DNA of 64,000 nucleotides from Streptomyces endophytica (lineage in GTDB: Bacteria; Actinomycetota; Actinomycetes; Streptomycetales; Streptomycetaceae), in the NCBI RefSeq assembly GCF_026153355.1, contig NZ_CP110636.1, forward strand, positions 992,001 through 1,056,000. The letters run 5' to 3'. Of the stretch, positions 36,297 to 46,013 are shown piece after piece. The position numbers were made by a program, and so were the translations under genes. A model generated the notes under the pieces. That model was not told the origin of the DNA. It searched no databases and saw nothing but the letters and a program-made list of their open reading frames with translations. The first letter of the stretch is position 1. The number at the start of each line of letters is the position of its first letter.

Positions 36297-38522
36297 CTAC
36301 TGGAGGGGGAAGGCGGCGAGGAAGTGCTTCCCGGACGCGAGGATCACCTTGCCGCGGTCCTGCGCGGTGAAGCGGTCGCCGTTGGCCTTGTAGAGGCGGG
36401 CGGTGGTGCGCGCGGCGCGGTCGATCGCCCGGAGCGCGCCCTCGTCCTCGTGGTACGTGTACGCGCAGCGGGTGCCGATGACGGGGCGGGAGGTGAGGGA
36501 CGCCTGCGCGCCGTCGCCGCCCTTCTCCGTCCAGCGCGGCTTCCCGCTGCGGGCATCGGTCCCGACCAGGCCGCGGCCCTGCTGCACCGCGTACACCACA
36601 CCGTCCTTCAGCAGCGGCACGCCGTGCACCGTTCCGGCGGGCGCCGCCCACGCCTGCCGGCCGTCGCTCAGCCGCAGTGCCCGCAGTCGTCCGCTGCCCA
36701 GGTAGAGGTGGCTGCCGTCGGCCGTGAGCGGCCGGCGGGCGGCGGCAGGCTCCATGCCCTCCCACGGCTGGTCCCAGTCGACCTTGCCGGTACGGGTGTC
36801 CCGGGCGACGATCCGGACCGTGCCGTCGTTGCTCTCCTCCAGGAGCAGCAGCCGGTTGCCGACGACCCTGGCCGCGAGGAAGTGGTCCTGGTCCGACTTC
36901 TGCGACCGGAACGCGAGCCGCTCGGTCCACCGGCGGCGTCCCGTGGCGAGGTCCACGGCGGTCACCGCCCAGGGGTTCTGGCGCAGGTACTCCTTGACCT
37001 TGCCGAGCGAGATCGCCAGGTAGGCGGTGCCGCCGGCGACGGCCAGCAACTGGCTGTCGATACCGCCGAATTGGGGATCCGTCACCTCGGCGAGGTGCTT
37101 GCCGGCCTTGCCGGTGGCGAGGTCGACCCGGGCGAGGAACCGCGAGACGGTGCTGGGGAAGGCACTGCCGTGCTCGTAGTGCGCGACCCGCACGTTCCGG
37201 TAGACGTTCCTGCCGTCCGAGGCGACCTGCCAGGTGTCGTCGATGTCGGCCGTCCACGTCACCGCGCCCGACGCCGGATCGATGCGGTACAGCTGCGTGG
37301 GGGCGAGCAGGACGGCCGCGTCACCCAGCATGAAGGGGGCCTCGGGCGATTCCTCGTCCTCCGTGCCGCCGGTCTGGATCTGCCACAGCGAGTCCAGCTT
37401 CTTCTTCTTGAGCGCGCCCACGCTCGGGCCCGGCTTCGGCTTCTCGTACGGGCCCGTCGGCCCCGGTGCCGACGCGCCGCCGCTCAGCCATGCCCACACT
37501 CCTGCTCCGGCACCCGCCACGCCGAGCACCGAGCCCGCGCCCGCCATCAGCAGCCCCCGGCGGGAGAGGCCGGGCGGGGCGGGCACCTCGGCGGACGGGA
37601 CGGTCGCCGGCTGGTCGGGCGGGGCGGGCAGCCGCTGCGGGACGACCTGCCAGACCTCGTTCGCCCGCCGGCCGATCTCGGCGAGGACGGGGTCGGGCAG
37701 CCGGTCGGCGAAGTCGCCGGTTCCGTCCTGGAGTTGGGTGGCGAGCCGCTCCGTGTCGGGGCGGTCGGCGGGGTCCTTGGCCAGGCAGCGGGCGAGGACG
37801 CCGGCCAGGGCGGCGGGGACGCCGGTGAGGTCCGGTTCGGCGTAGCGGACGCGGTAGAGGAGGTCGGCGGGCCGGCCGTCGCCGAACGGGCCGCGGCCGG
37901 TGGCGGCGAAGACCAGGACTCCGGCGAGCGCGAAGACGTCACCGGCCGGGGTGTGCTCCTGGCCGGTGGCCTGCTCCGGCGACATGAACGCCGGGGTGCC
38001 GACCGCGGCGCCCGTGTGGGTCAGCCGGTCGTCACCGAGGGCCCGGGCGATGCCGAAGTCGATGACCTTCGGGCCGTACGCGGTGACCATGATGTTCGAC
38101 GGCTTGAGGTCGCGGTGGACGACGTCGGAGCGGTGCAGCTGGCCGAGTGCCCCGCACAGCGCCGCCCCGAGGGCGCGGACCGTCGTCTCGGGCAGCGGGC
38201 CGGCCAGCGCCACCGCCTCGTCGAGCGGCGGGCCGATCACGTACTCGGTGGCCATCCAGGGGGTTTCGGCGAGCGGATCGGCGTCGACGACCTGTGCGCC
38301 GTGGCGGCCGCCGATGACCCGGGCGGCGTCCGACTCCAGCCGGAAGCGGGTGCGGAACTCGGCCTGCGTGGCGATCCGGGCGTGCATCGTCTTGAGCGCC
38401 AGGGTCCGGCCGCCCGGGGAGCGCCCCAGGTAGACGGTGCCCATCCCGCCGCTGCCGAGCCGGGCGATGAGGCGGTACGGGCCGAGGGCGGCCGGGTCGT
38501 CATGGGTGAGGGGGGAAGGCAT
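36297..38522 (-). CDS. Second Ser/Thr protein kinase with PQQ-type beta-propeller
   Basis: 741 aa. Kinase: LGSGGMGTVYLGRSPGGRTL, ALKTMHARI lysine, VVHRDLKPSNIMV, VIDFGIARALGDDRLTHTGA, PAFMSPEQATGQEHT. Anchor helix GLLMAGAGSVLGVAGAGAGV, then PQQ blades (LYRIDPASGAVTWTADIDD, VTAVDLATGRRRWTERLAF, LRALRLSDGRQAWAAPAG). Same architecture as its neighbour at 34142, so a tandem duplication with divergence. ATG 38522 lies 7 bp after the pseudokinase stop, so these two are an operon. Confidence 0.94.
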   Translation of the reverse strand: MPSPLTHDDPAALGPYRLIARLGSGGMGTVYLGRSPGGRTLALKTMHARIATQAEFRTRFRLESDAARVIGGRHGAQVVDADPLAETPWMATEYVIGPPLDEAVALAGPLPETTVRALGAALCGALGQLHRSDVVHRDLKPSNIMVTAYGPKVIDFGIARALGDDRLTHTGAAVGTPAFMSPEQATGQEHTPAGDVFALAGVLVFAATGRGPFGDGRPADLLYRVRYAEPDLTGVPAALAGVLARCLAKDPADRPDTERLATQLQDGTGDFADRLPDPVLAEIGRRANEVWQVVPQRLPAPPDQPATVPSAEVPAPPGLSRRGLLMAGAGSVLGVAGAGAGVWAWLSGGASAPGPTGPYEKPKPGPSVGALKKKKLDSLWQIQTGGTEDEESPEAPFMLGDAAVLLAPTQLYRIDPASGAVTWTADIDDTWQVASDGRNVYRNVRVAHYEHGSAFPSTVSRFLARVDLATGKAGKHLAEVTDPQFGGIDSQLLAVAGGTAYLAISLGKVKEYLRQNPWAVTAVDLATGRRRWTERLAFRSQKSDQDHFLAARVVGNRLLLLEESNDGTVRIVARDTRTGKVDWDQPWEGMEPAAARRPLTADGSHLYLGSGRLRALRLSDGRQAWAAPAGTVHGVPLLKDGVVYAVQQGRGLVGTDARSGKPRWTEKGGDGAQASLTSRPVIGTRCAYTYHEDEGALRAIDRAARTTARLYKANGDRFTAQDRGKVILASGKHFLAAFPLQ

Positions 38523-38529
38523 GGCGGCG

Positions 38530-39510
38530 TCAGTCCTGGGGTGCGGCGGGCGGGACCGGGGCGTTCGTGGCGAGCAGTTCGGCCGACTGGCGGGCGAGCG
38601 CGGCGATGATCCGGCCGGGCAGCCAGCCCGGGCCGAGCGCGGCGGCGGCCCGCCCGGCCGGGTCACCGTGGGCCTCGGGCCCGAGCGCGGGCCGGCCCTG
38701 GTCCGCCGGGCCGCCGGAAGCCGGCTCCGCCGTACGGGGCGCGAGCGCGTCCAGCAGCTCGGCGGGGCGCGGCCGGGCCGCCGGGTCGCGGGACAGGCAG
38801 GCGGTGAGGACCGAACGCAGGGCGGCCGGTAGTTCCTCCCGTTCCGGGACGGTATGGCCGGTGGCGGCGTACGCCAGCGTCGCGCCGAGGGCGTAGACGT
38901 CACCCATCGGCTGCGGGGGCCCGCCGTCGGCCTGTTCGGGCGGCAGGCTGCCGGACTCCAGCCCGGGCAGCCCGGAGCGCGCGGCGCCGTCCGGGGCGGC
39001 GGCCCGTACCGCGCCGAAACAGGTGAGCCGGGGCCCGTCGGCCGCCAGCAGCACCGCCCCGGGCGACACCCCGGCATGCGCGAGGCCCTGTCCGTGGCCG
39101 ATGACGAGGGTTTCCACCAGGGCCGCACCGAGCGCCCGTACGGTGCGCTCGGGCAGCGGCCCGCCGTGTACGGCGAGCGCACCGGGCAGCGGGATCACCG
39201 GGACGTACGGGCGGGCGTGCCAGGGGGCCCCGCCCGGCGCGGCGACCTCGGCGGCCGGCGCGGACCAGGGCCCGAGGAGATAGCGCGAGGCCTCCGCCTC
39301 GGCGAGGAAGCGCACCGGGTCGGCCCCCGGCAGCGGCACGCCGAGGAGGACCGTACGGTCGCCGTCCGCGCTCCGCCCGATGAACCGGCGTTCGGGGACG
39401 GGAAGGCCGCGCGTCTCGTCGTCCAGCCGGCGGAGCACCGCGTACGGGCCGATCCGCCCGCCGCGCACCTCTTGTGCCGCTTCTCCCGCGCCCGCAACCG
39501 GCGCCTGCAT
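38530..39510 (-). CDS. Pseudokinase (kinase fold without catalytic residues)
   Basis: 326 aa from ATG 39510 (MQAPVAGAGEAAQEVRGG); a longer GTG start at 39537 is possible. The order of kinase segments is kept (IGPYAVLRRLDDETRGLPVP, GPLPERTVRALGAALVETLV, PPEQADGGPPQPMGDVYALG, CLSRDPAARPRPAELLDAL) but key residues are lost. VLLGVPLPG replaces the VAIK lysine strand, LAHAGVSPGAVLL replaces HRDLKPxN, and LTCFGAVRAA replaces DFG. It is therefore catalytically dead by sequence and likely modulates the kinase encoded 7 bp downstream. No membrane helix or sensor domain. Confidence 0.85.
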   Translation of the reverse strand: MQAPVAGAGEAAQEVRGGRIGPYAVLRRLDDETRGLPVPERRFIGRSADGDRTVLLGVPLPGADPVRFLAEAEASRYLLGPWSAPAAEVAAPGGAPWHARPYVPVIPLPGALAVHGGPLPERTVRALGAALVETLVIGHGQGLAHAGVSPGAVLLAADGPRLTCFGAVRAAAPDGAARSGLPGLESGSLPPEQADGGPPQPMGDVYALGATLAYAATGHTVPEREELPAALRSVLTACLSRDPAARPRPAELLDALAPRTAEPASGGPADQGRPALGPEAHGDPAGRAAAALGPGWLPGRIIAALARQSAELLATNAPVPPAAPQD

Positions 39511-39617
39511 CCGCGCACCATCCCCCGTCGACGACACCGCCCGGAGAGCCTACCCGGGCGTGTCGCGGCGCCCGGCGGCACGTCGACGGGCGCCCGGGCG
39601 GCGGCAGTTCGCGGGAC

Positions 39618-40106
39618 TCAGAGCGCGCCCGGTGCCGCCGGACGCGGTCCGTTCGGGGCACCGCCGGCGGACGGTTCACCGGCCGCCTCGCCGTTCGCGG
39701 GGGCCCGCCCCTCCCCGTACGCCACCAGCGTCAGCACCAGCAGCGCCAGCACCACCATCAGCCCGAGGAACGCGGGCCAGCCGGCCAGGCCGACGGAGAA
39801 GGCGCCGACGATGCCGTGCACCACCGCCGCACTGATGAGGACGATCCGGGCGAAGCCGCCGGGGGCCCGGTCGCGGACACCCGTGCGGACCAGGATGCCC
39901 GCGCAGAACAGGAGATAGAGGCCGAAGACGGCACCGGCTATCCAGGAGCCGGCGGACATCGCCCGCGGGTCGAGGCCGGCCAGCGACATCTGCTGCCGGT
40001 CCACGACGATGCTCAGGATCCAGTTGAGCAGCACGATCCCGCCCGCCTCCAGGACCAGTACCACCGCCGCGACCAGGGCCACCGGTCGTCGCGCCACCAC
40101 ATCCAC
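39618..40106 (-). CDS. Four-helix integral membrane protein, function unknown
   Basis: 162 aa. Hydrophobic helices: ALVAAVVLVLEAGGIVLLNW, SWIAGAVFGLYLLFCAGILV, RIVLISAAVVHGIVGAFSV, PAFLGLMVVLALLVLTLVAY. Then a Gly/Ala/Pro-rich hydrophilic tail. GTG start 40106, ribosome site GGAAGTGG. It resembles small streptomycete membrane proteins of unknown role. Divergent from accA2 with a 467-bp gap, and possibly in one transcript with the pseudokinase downstream. Confidence 0.75.
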   Translation of the reverse strand: MDVVARRPVALVAAVVLVLEAGGIVLLNWILSIVVDRQQMSLAGLDPRAMSAGSWIAGAVFGLYLLFCAGILVRTGVRDRAPGGFARIVLISAAVVHGIVGAFSVGLAGWPAFLGLMVVLALLVLTLVAYGEGRAPANGEAAGEPSAGGAPNGPRPAAPGAL

Positions 40107-40527
40107 CCACTTCCGCCAAGTGCCGGGCCCGATGCCGGTGCCGCACGCACAGCCGCCGCCCGGAGTCCAAGAAGGGCATCGCGCACGCTACTAATGGGTA
40201 ATAGCCGGGGCAAGGGTTCTGCACGGGCGGGTGCGGGACGCCGCGCGGGCCACCGCCTCCCGGTCGCTCCCGGCGCGCCCGGCGGACGGAGCGGCCCGCA
40301 AAGTTTCCTTCGCCCATTCGTAGGGACTCCACAAAGAATTGACGATCCGCTGGATGCGGAACGTTCGAGATCTAGGCCACACCGCGTCCCGCGCCGGAGC
40401 CCGGGAATCCGGGCCTACCCTGGGATACCAGGGGACTTAGGTCCCTCACTGGCGCCCCGAGCACACTCCGTGTGGGAAAGCTCACCCCAGGGAACGGGTC
40501 GGCACGCGGTGTCGCCAGTCCCTAAAA

Positions 40528-40552
40528 TCGCCGCATCCCTTTGTTGCGGCGA
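40528..40552 (+). promoter_or_regulatory. Leader hairpin in the 467-bp gap before accA2
   Basis: TCGCCGCA - 9 nt - TGCGGCGA, perfect 8-bp arms ending 21 bp before the accA2 start, so close to its ribosome site (AGGAAGGA). The rest of the gap 40107-40573 has AT-richer promoter-like patches (TTGACG at about 40338) but no gene I can support. The hairpin may affect translation; inferred. Confidence 0.4.
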
Positions 40553-40573
40553 AGCGCCAAGGAAGGACCCATC

Positions 40574-42343
40574 GTGCGCAAGGTGCTCATCGCCAACCGT
40601 GGCGAAATCGCTGTTCGCGTTGCCCGTGCATGCCGGGACGCGGGGATCGGCAGCGTCGCTGTCTATGCCGACCCCGACCGGGACGCACTGCACGTCCGCG
40701 CGGCAGACGAGGCATACGCCCTGGGCGGTGACACTCCTGCCACCAGCTACCTGGACATCGCCAAGGTCCTGGCTGCGGCCGCCGATTCGGGCGCGGACGC
40801 CATCCACCCCGGTTACGGCTTCCTCTCCGAGAACGCCGAGTTCGCGCAGGCGGTGCTCGACGCGGGGCTGACCTGGATCGGCCCGCCCCCGCAGGCCATC
40901 CGCGACCTCGGCGACAAGGTCGCGGCCCGGCACATCGCCCAGCGCGCCGGCGCCCCGCTGGTCGCCGGCACCCCCGACCCGGTCTCCGGCGCGGAGGAGG
41001 TCGTCACCTTCGCCAAGGAGCACGGCCTGCCGATCGCGATCAAGGCGGCCTTCGGCGGCGGCGGCCGCGGCCTGAAGGTCGCCCGTACCCTCGACGAGGT
41101 CCCGGAGCTGTACGACTCGGCGGTGCGCGAGGCGGTCGCCGCCTTCGGCCGCGGCGAGTGCTTCGTCGAGCGCTACCTGGACCGCCCGCGGCACGTCGAG
41201 ACCCAGTGCCTGGCCGACAAGCACGGCAACGTCGTCGTGGTCTCGACCCGTGACTGCTCGCTCCAGCGCCGCCACCAGAAGCTGGTGGAGGAGGCCCCCG
41301 CGCCGTTCCTGACGGCCGAACAGAACGCCGAGCTGTACCGCGCGTCCAAGGCCATCCTCAAGGAGGCCGGCTACGAGGGCGCCGGCACCTGCGAATTCCT
41401 CGTCGGCCAGGACGGCACCATCTCCTTCCTGGAGGTCAACACCCGCCTCCAGGTCGAGCACCCGGTCACCGAGGAGGTCACCGGCATCGACCTGGTCCGC
41501 GAGATGTTCCGGATCGCCGACGGCGAGGAGCTCGGCTACGACGACCCGGCGCTGCGCGGCCACTCCTTCGAGTTCCGCATCAACGGCGAGGACCCGGGCC
41601 GCAACTTCCTCCCCGCGCCCGGCACGGTCACCCGGTTCGACGCGCCGACCGGCCCCGGTGTCCGCCTGGACGCCGGTGTCGAGTCCGGTTCGGTCATCGG
41701 CCCGGCCTGGGACTCCCTGCTGGCCAAGCTGGTCGTCACCGGCGCCACCCGCGAGCAGGCCCTGCAGCGGGCCGCCCGCGCCCTGGCGGAGTTCACCGTC
41801 GAGGGCATGGCCACCGCCATCCCGTTCCACCGCGCGGTCGTCCGGGACCCCGCCTTCGCGCCCGAACTCACCGGCTCCGCCGACCCGTTCACGGTACACA
41901 CCCGCTGGATCGAGACCGAGTTCGTCAACGAGATCCCGCCGTTCGCCGCGCCCGGCGCCGACGAGGCCGAGGCCGACACCCGCGAGACGGTCGTCGTCGA
42001 GGTCGGCGGCAAGCGCCTGGAGGTCTCGCTGCCGTCCTCGCTGGGGATGCCGCTGGCCCGGGCCGCGGTCGCCGGTGGCGCCAAGCCCAAGCGGAAGGCC
42101 GCCAAGAAGGCTGGCAGCGCCGCCTCCGGAGACGCCCTCGCCTCCCCGATGCAGGGCACCATCGTCAAGGTCGCCGTCGAGGAGGGCCAGCAGGTCACCG
42201 AGGGCGAACTGGTCGTCGTCCTGGAGGCCATGAAGATGGAGCAGCCGATCAACGCCCACCGCACCGGCACGGTCAAGGGCCTGACCGCCGAGGTCGGCGC
42301 CGCGCTCACGTCCGGCGCGGTGATCTGCGAGATCAAGGACTGA
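40574..42343 (+). CDS. accA2: Biotinylated alpha subunit of acyl-CoA carboxylase (biotin carboxylase + BCCP)
   Basis: 589 aa. Biotin carboxylase domain: [32 protein letters not shown], the ATP-grasp loop [48 protein letters not shown]. After a basic linker ([13 protein letters not shown]) the carrier domain has the biotin site [10 protein letters not shown] (Lys ~554). In actinobacteria this chain serves both acetyl- and propionyl-CoA carboxylases with different beta subunits, here probably PccB and its epsilon chain. GTG 40574 with AGGAAGGA fits the conserved N-terminus; an upstream in-frame codon at 40541 adds non-conserved residues. Confidence 0.96.
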   Translation: MRKVLIANRGEIAVRVARACRDAGIGSVAVYADPDRDALHVRAADEAYALGGDTPATSYLDIAKVLAAAADSGADAIHPGYGFLSENAEFAQAVLDAGLTWIGPPPQAIRDLGDKVAARHIAQRAGAPLVAGTPDPVSGAEEVVTFAKEHGLPIAIKAAFGGGGRGLKVARTLDEVPELYDSAVREAVAAFGRGECFVERYLDRPRHVETQCLADKHGNVVVVSTRDCSLQRRHQKLVEEAPAPFLTAEQNAELYRASKAILKEAGYEGAGTCEFLVGQDGTISFLEVNTRLQVEHPVTEEVTGIDLVREMFRIADGEELGYDDPALRGHSFEFRINGEDPGRNFLPAPGTVTRFDAPTGPGVRLDAGVESGSVIGPAWDSLLAKLVVTGATREQALQRAARALAEFTVEGMATAIPFHRAVVRDPAFAPELTGSADPFTVHTRWIETEFVNEIPPFAAPGADEAEADTRETVVVEVGGKRLEVSLPSSLGMPLARAAVAGGAKPKRKAAKKAGSAASGDALASPMQGTIVKVAVEEGQQVTEGELVVVLEAMKMEQPINAHRTGTVKGLTAEVGAALTSGAVICEIKD

Positions 42344-42364
42344 TCCGCGGCAGCGGTACGCACC

Positions 42365-42410
42365 ACGCGTGAGGGGCTCCCGGCATCACCGCCGGGAGCC
42401 CCTCACGCGT
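42365..42410. terminator. Perfect 20-bp stem-loop between accA2 and the esterase gene
   Basis: ACGCGTGAGGGGCTCCCGGC, 6-nt loop ATCACC, then the exact complement, 21 bp after the accA2 stop and 14 bp before the convergent esterase stop. Bidirectional intrinsic terminator. Confidence 0.9.
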
Positions 42411-42423
42411 CCGTGCCGTGCCG

Positions 42424-43608
42424 TTACGAGTTCCCCACCACGTCCTCCGGGAACGTCAGCTGCTCGTTCATCCAGGTGAGCGCGGCGGGCAGTTCGCGCC
42501 GCCAGGTGGCGAAGTTGTGGCTGCCGTGGTCGAGCACGACCGAGTCCGCCTTCATCGGCGGGCGCACCGCGGCCAGGAAGGCCCGCGCGGCCGGGTAGTT
42601 CTTCTCGCCGGTGCGGCTCGTGCCGATCAGCACGTTCACCTCCGGCGCGGGCAGGTGCCGCAGCCGCCACATCAGATCGTGCTCCTGGCGCCGCCGGGCC
42701 CGGTCCCGCCCGTCACCGAAGAGGTTGCCGGTGGTCGGGTCGTTGCTGACCTTGTAGTCGGGCGAGAGGGCGGCCGCCGAGGTGTACGTGCGGTCGTGCC
42801 GCATGGCCAGCTGCAGGGCGCAGCTGCCGCCCGAGGAGTAGCCCAGGACGCCCCAGCCGCCCGGGTCGTGGCCGACCCGGTAGTGCGACTTCAGCGCCTC
42901 CGGCACGTCCCGCGCGAAGAACGTCTCGGCCTGCGGACCGCCGGGCACGTCGACGCACTGGGTGTCGCGCGGCGGCGCGATCGTGGGCCGCAGCATCACG
43001 ATGACGGTCGGCTGCATCCGGCCGGAGCGGATCATCGCGGCGGCGGTCTGCGGCAGCCGCAGGTGCTGCCCCAGCAGGAACGTCCCGCCCGGGTAGCCGC
43101 TCAGCGCGACGATGACGGGGAAGCGCTGGCGGGCGTACTGCGGCTGGAAGTACTGCGGCGGCAGATAGACGTACGCCGGGTCCACCGCCCGGGTCCGCCG
43201 CCCGACGATCCGCACCGACTCGACCCGGCCCACCAGCTCCGGCCGGCCCTTCGGCAGCCCGTGCACCTTGTCCAGGCCGTCCGGGCCGGACGTCTGCACC
43301 AGCCCCTTCGACGGGTCGCCGGCCGGTCCCGCCGCACCGCCGTCGCCCCACTTTCCGACCGCGGCCGGCGCGTCGTCGTACAGGCCGAGCAGTTCGTGCC
43401 ACGACGCGTAGAACTGGAAGTTGGCGTTCACCGCCAGGCCGAGTGCCGAGACGACGGCCAGCTGGGTCATCACGATCGAACCGAGCCGCCCCAGCAGCGC
43501 CCGCGGGCCGCGCCCGGCGAACCGCGGCCACAGCCAGAGCGTGAGCGCCACACAGACCACGGCGACCGCGGCCATGGCGTACAACAGCGACCGGCTGGTC
43601 AGTCCCAT
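42424..43608 (-). CDS. Membrane-anchored alpha/beta-hydrolase (putative esterase, antigen-85-like fold)
   Basis: 394 aa from ATG 43608 (MGLTSRSLLYAMAAVAVVCV). Two to three N-terminal membrane helices (YAMAAVAVVCVALTLWLW; GSIVMTQLAVVSALGLAV) are followed by an extracytoplasmic esterase domain: AYVYLPPQYFQPQYARQRFP, VIVALSGYPGGTF, nucleophile elbow GVLGYSSGGSCALQLAMRH, and catalytic His region VVLDHGSHNFATWRREL. Similar to mycolyltransferase/esterase D-type proteins. Substrate unknown; likely cell-envelope modification. GGGGAAA lies ahead of the start. Confidence 0.88.
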   Translation of the reverse strand: MGLTSRSLLYAMAAVAVVCVALTLWLWPRFAGRGPRALLGRLGSIVMTQLAVVSALGLAVNANFQFYASWHELLGLYDDAPAAVGKWGDGGAAGPAGDPSKGLVQTSGPDGLDKVHGLPKGRPELVGRVESVRIVGRRTRAVDPAYVYLPPQYFQPQYARQRFPVIVALSGYPGGTFLLGQHLRLPQTAAAMIRSGRMQPTVIVMLRPTIAPPRDTQCVDVPGGPQAETFFARDVPEALKSHYRVGHDPGGWGVLGYSSGGSCALQLAMRHDRTYTSAAALSPDYKVSNDPTTGNLFGDGRDRARRRQEHDLMWRLRHLPAPEVNVLIGTSRTGEKNYPAARAFLAAVRPPMKADSVVLDHGSHNFATWRRELPAALTWMNEQLTFPEDVVGNS

Positions 43609-44017
43609 GACGTATTTCCCCAGACGTCCCGCGCCGTGCGCCACTCCCCAGGCGGCCCGCCACGGCGTATTCCGCGGTCCTCCGGAAGAGCCCGGAAGAC
43701 CTCATTGCGCCAGGTTTGATGTCCCTTGACGCCCCGGCGTTGCGGGCCCCCGCAGGAGTTCGGCCGCGCGACCACCGCGGTACGCCGGGGATTCACGCGC
43801 AGGCCGCCGGGTGGCCACGGGGGCGGGCGCGCGAAGGCGGCGGGAGGGCCGGCGCGGGCCGTGCGACGGCAACCGGAGGCACCCTCCGACCCGGCCCGGA
43901 GGAGCCCCCCCGTCCCGGACCGGAATTCCTTGCCCACCGCACCGGATCACCCCGCAATCCGGCAATGGCATGCTGGAGCCACCGGGCCGCAACCGGCCGG
44001 GTCGAGGGAGGACGGCG
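43609..44017. other. Divergent intergenic region, no gene seen
   Basis: 409 bp between the esterase gene and the TetR gene, which point away from each other. I see only G/C-rich sequence with no codon bias that I trust, and no clear operator palindrome. Both promoters should lie here. Confidence 0.4.
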
Positions 44018-44644
44018 ATGGCGACCGAGACGGCAGGGCAGCGGCAGGTGGGCGGCCCGCCGGCGACCGCGGCGGTGCGGACACCGGACGTGCGACCGAT
44101 GCGGGCCGACGCCCGCCGCAACTACGAACGGCTGCTGACCGAGGCCCGTACGGCCTTCACCGAGCACGGCACGGACACCTCGCTGGAGGACATCGCGCGC
44201 CGCGCCGGCGTCGGCATCGGCACCCTCTACCGGCACTTCCCCAACCGCACCGCCCTGATGGGCGCGGTCTTCCAGAGCGAGGTCGACGCCCTGCTCGGCT
44301 ACGCCAGGGAGCTCGCCGACGCCCCGCAGCCGTGCGCCGCGCTGGTCGACTGGCTGCGCGCGATCATCACCCACGCCAGCACCTACCGCGGACTGTCCCG
44401 CGCCCTGATGACGGCGTCGGCGGACGAGAGCTCGGGGATGGCGCGGTGCAGCGTGCCGATGCGGGAGGCCGGCGGCGCGCTGCTGGCCCGCGCCCAGCAG
44501 GCCGGGGCGGTCCGGCCCGAGGTGAACATCAGCGATCTGATGCAGCTGACCAACGGCATCGCGCTGGCCGTCGAGGAGTCCCCGGACGACCCGCAACTCG
44601 CCGACCGGCTGCTGACCCTGACCCTGACCGGCCTGAAGCCCTGA
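44018..44644 (+). CDS. TetR-family transcriptional regulator
   Basis: 208 aa. HTH at residues ~30-75: RRNYERLLTEARTAFTEHGT, DTSLEDIARRAGVGIGTLYR, HFPNRTALMGAVF. The remainder is a variable ligand-binding helix bundle. Start ATG 44018 has GGGAGG eight bases upstream. It converges with the DeoR-type gene (46-bp gap) and is divergent from the esterase gene, which may be its target. Confidence 0.92.
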   Translation: MATETAGQRQVGGPPATAAVRTPDVRPMRADARRNYERLLTEARTAFTEHGTDTSLEDIARRAGVGIGTLYRHFPNRTALMGAVFQSEVDALLGYARELADAPQPCAALVDWLRAIITHASTYRGLSRALMTASADESSGMARCSVPMREAGGALLARAQQAGAVRPEVNISDLMQLTNGIALAVEESPDDPQLADRLLTLTLTGLKP

Positions 44645-44689
44645 CCCGGCAGGCGTGCCGACCGGGCCGGAACCCCGGCCCCACGGCCC

Positions 44690-45669
44690 TCAGCGCCGCC
44701 GTGGGGCGAGGTCCGCGACCCGGCCGGGCGCCTCGGACAGCGACGGGGCCGACCGCAGCTGCGGCCCCCTCCCCCGCCCGGCCCGTGGCTGCGCCGCTGG
44801 CCCGGCAGCGGGACGTCCCGCCGGGGGCCCCGGCGGTCACCCGCCCCGCCGTCCAGGCCCGGCTGGCCGGGGCCCTGCCCGGCCCCCGTACCCCCGGCGA
44901 CGGCGATCTGGACGCCCTGGTCGGCCAGCGCCTGGAGCTCCGTCGCGGCACGGTCGTCGTGAGCCGGCGGCTCGTCCGTCACCAGACGCGTGATCACGTC
45001 CGTCGGCACGGTCTGGAACATCGTGTCGGAACCGAGCTTGGTGTGGTCGGCGAGCACCACCACCTCCCCCGCCGCCTGCACCAGCGCCCGGTCGACGCTC
45101 GCGGAGAGCATGTTGGACGTGGACAGCCCGCGCTCGGCGGTCAGCCCGCTGCCCGACAGGAAGGCGCGGGACACCCGCAGGCCCTGGAGGGACTGCTCGG
45201 CGCCGCTGCCGACCAGCGCGTAGTTGGAGCCGCGCAGGGTGCCCCCGGTCATCACCACCTCGACGCGGTTGGCGTGCGCCAACGCCTGGGCGACCAGCAG
45301 GGAGTTGGTGACGACGGTCAGCCCGGGCACCCGGGCGAGCCGGCGGGCCAGTTCCTGGGTGGTCGTTCCGGCGCCGACGACGATGGCCTCGCCCTCGTCG
45401 ACGAGACCGGCCGCGAGATCGGCGATGGCCGTTTTCTCCGCGGTCGCTAGATGGGATTTCTGCGGGAATCCGGATTCGCGGGTAAAGCCTCCCGGGAGGA
45501 CCGCGCCGCCGTGCCGGCGGTCGAGCAGTCCCTCTGCCTCCAGCGCCCGCACGTCCCGCCGTACGGTCACTTCGGAGGTCTGGACGACGCGGGCGAGCTC
45601 CCGGAGCGAAACCGCCCCGTTGGCGCGCACCATTTCAAGGATCAATTGGCGACGTTCTGCAGCGAACAC
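44690..45669 (-). CDS. DeoR-family transcriptional regulator, one-base frameshift near the C-terminus
   Basis: HTH at the N-terminus (FAAERRQLILEMVRANGAVS, LRELARVVQTSEVTVRRDVR, ALEAEGLLDRRHGGAVLPGG). The sugar-phosphate-isomerase-like effector domain follows (VDEGEAIVVGAGTTTQELAR, DHTKLGSDTMFQTVPTDVIT). As printed the frame runs on past 44690 into the TetR gene. Adding one base to the C runs at 44765-44775 gives an end GPQLRSAPSLSEAPGRVADL, then APRRR, with TGA at 44690-44692, total 326 aa and a normal convergent gap. DeoR-type regulators often sense deoxyribose- or nucleoside-derived phosphosugars; pnp and deoC nearby are plausible targets. Confidence 0.85.
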
Positions 45670-46013
45670 GAAACTGACAGTAACGCCAACGACCGTCTGT
45701 TTTCAGCAGGTTGCACCAATTAACGGAAGTTGTTCACGCGGCGCAGCGTGACGTGGTATGCGCGGTGCATATGTCGCGCGTGCGTCGAACCCCCTTGCGC
45801 CGCGGACCGCTTGCTGCCTGGTCAACCGGCGTGCCGGCCGGAGCGCGACGGAACGGGACGACGAGCCCGTGGCCACCCTCGCCGGAGCGGACTGCAGGGA
45901 CGTTTCATCCCAAGTGCTCACCGAGGGCACAAAGTTTTCAATCGCCGTCGGCCGGCCGCATATCGGCGCTTTATCGGTTGTTCGCCACGCGGCCCGGCCG
46001 GGCGCCGCCCTGC
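45670..46013. other. Intergenic region upstream of the DeoR-type gene
   Basis: 344 bp holding the deoR promoter and the end of the quinone-reductase transcript. An AT-richer patch (GTTTTCAGCAGGTTGC, about 45698) lies just upstream of the deoR start. No gene, palindrome or terminator stands out. Confidence 0.4.

Noticed and set aside
44383..44689. C-terminal extension of the DeoR-type protein into the TetR gene
   Set aside because: Result of a frameshift in the C runs at 44765-44775; the restored frame stops at 44690, before the TetR gene.
45703..45930. 75-aa minus ORF in the deoR upstream gap
   Set aside because: No recognisable domain or ribosome site; more likely promoter DNA.
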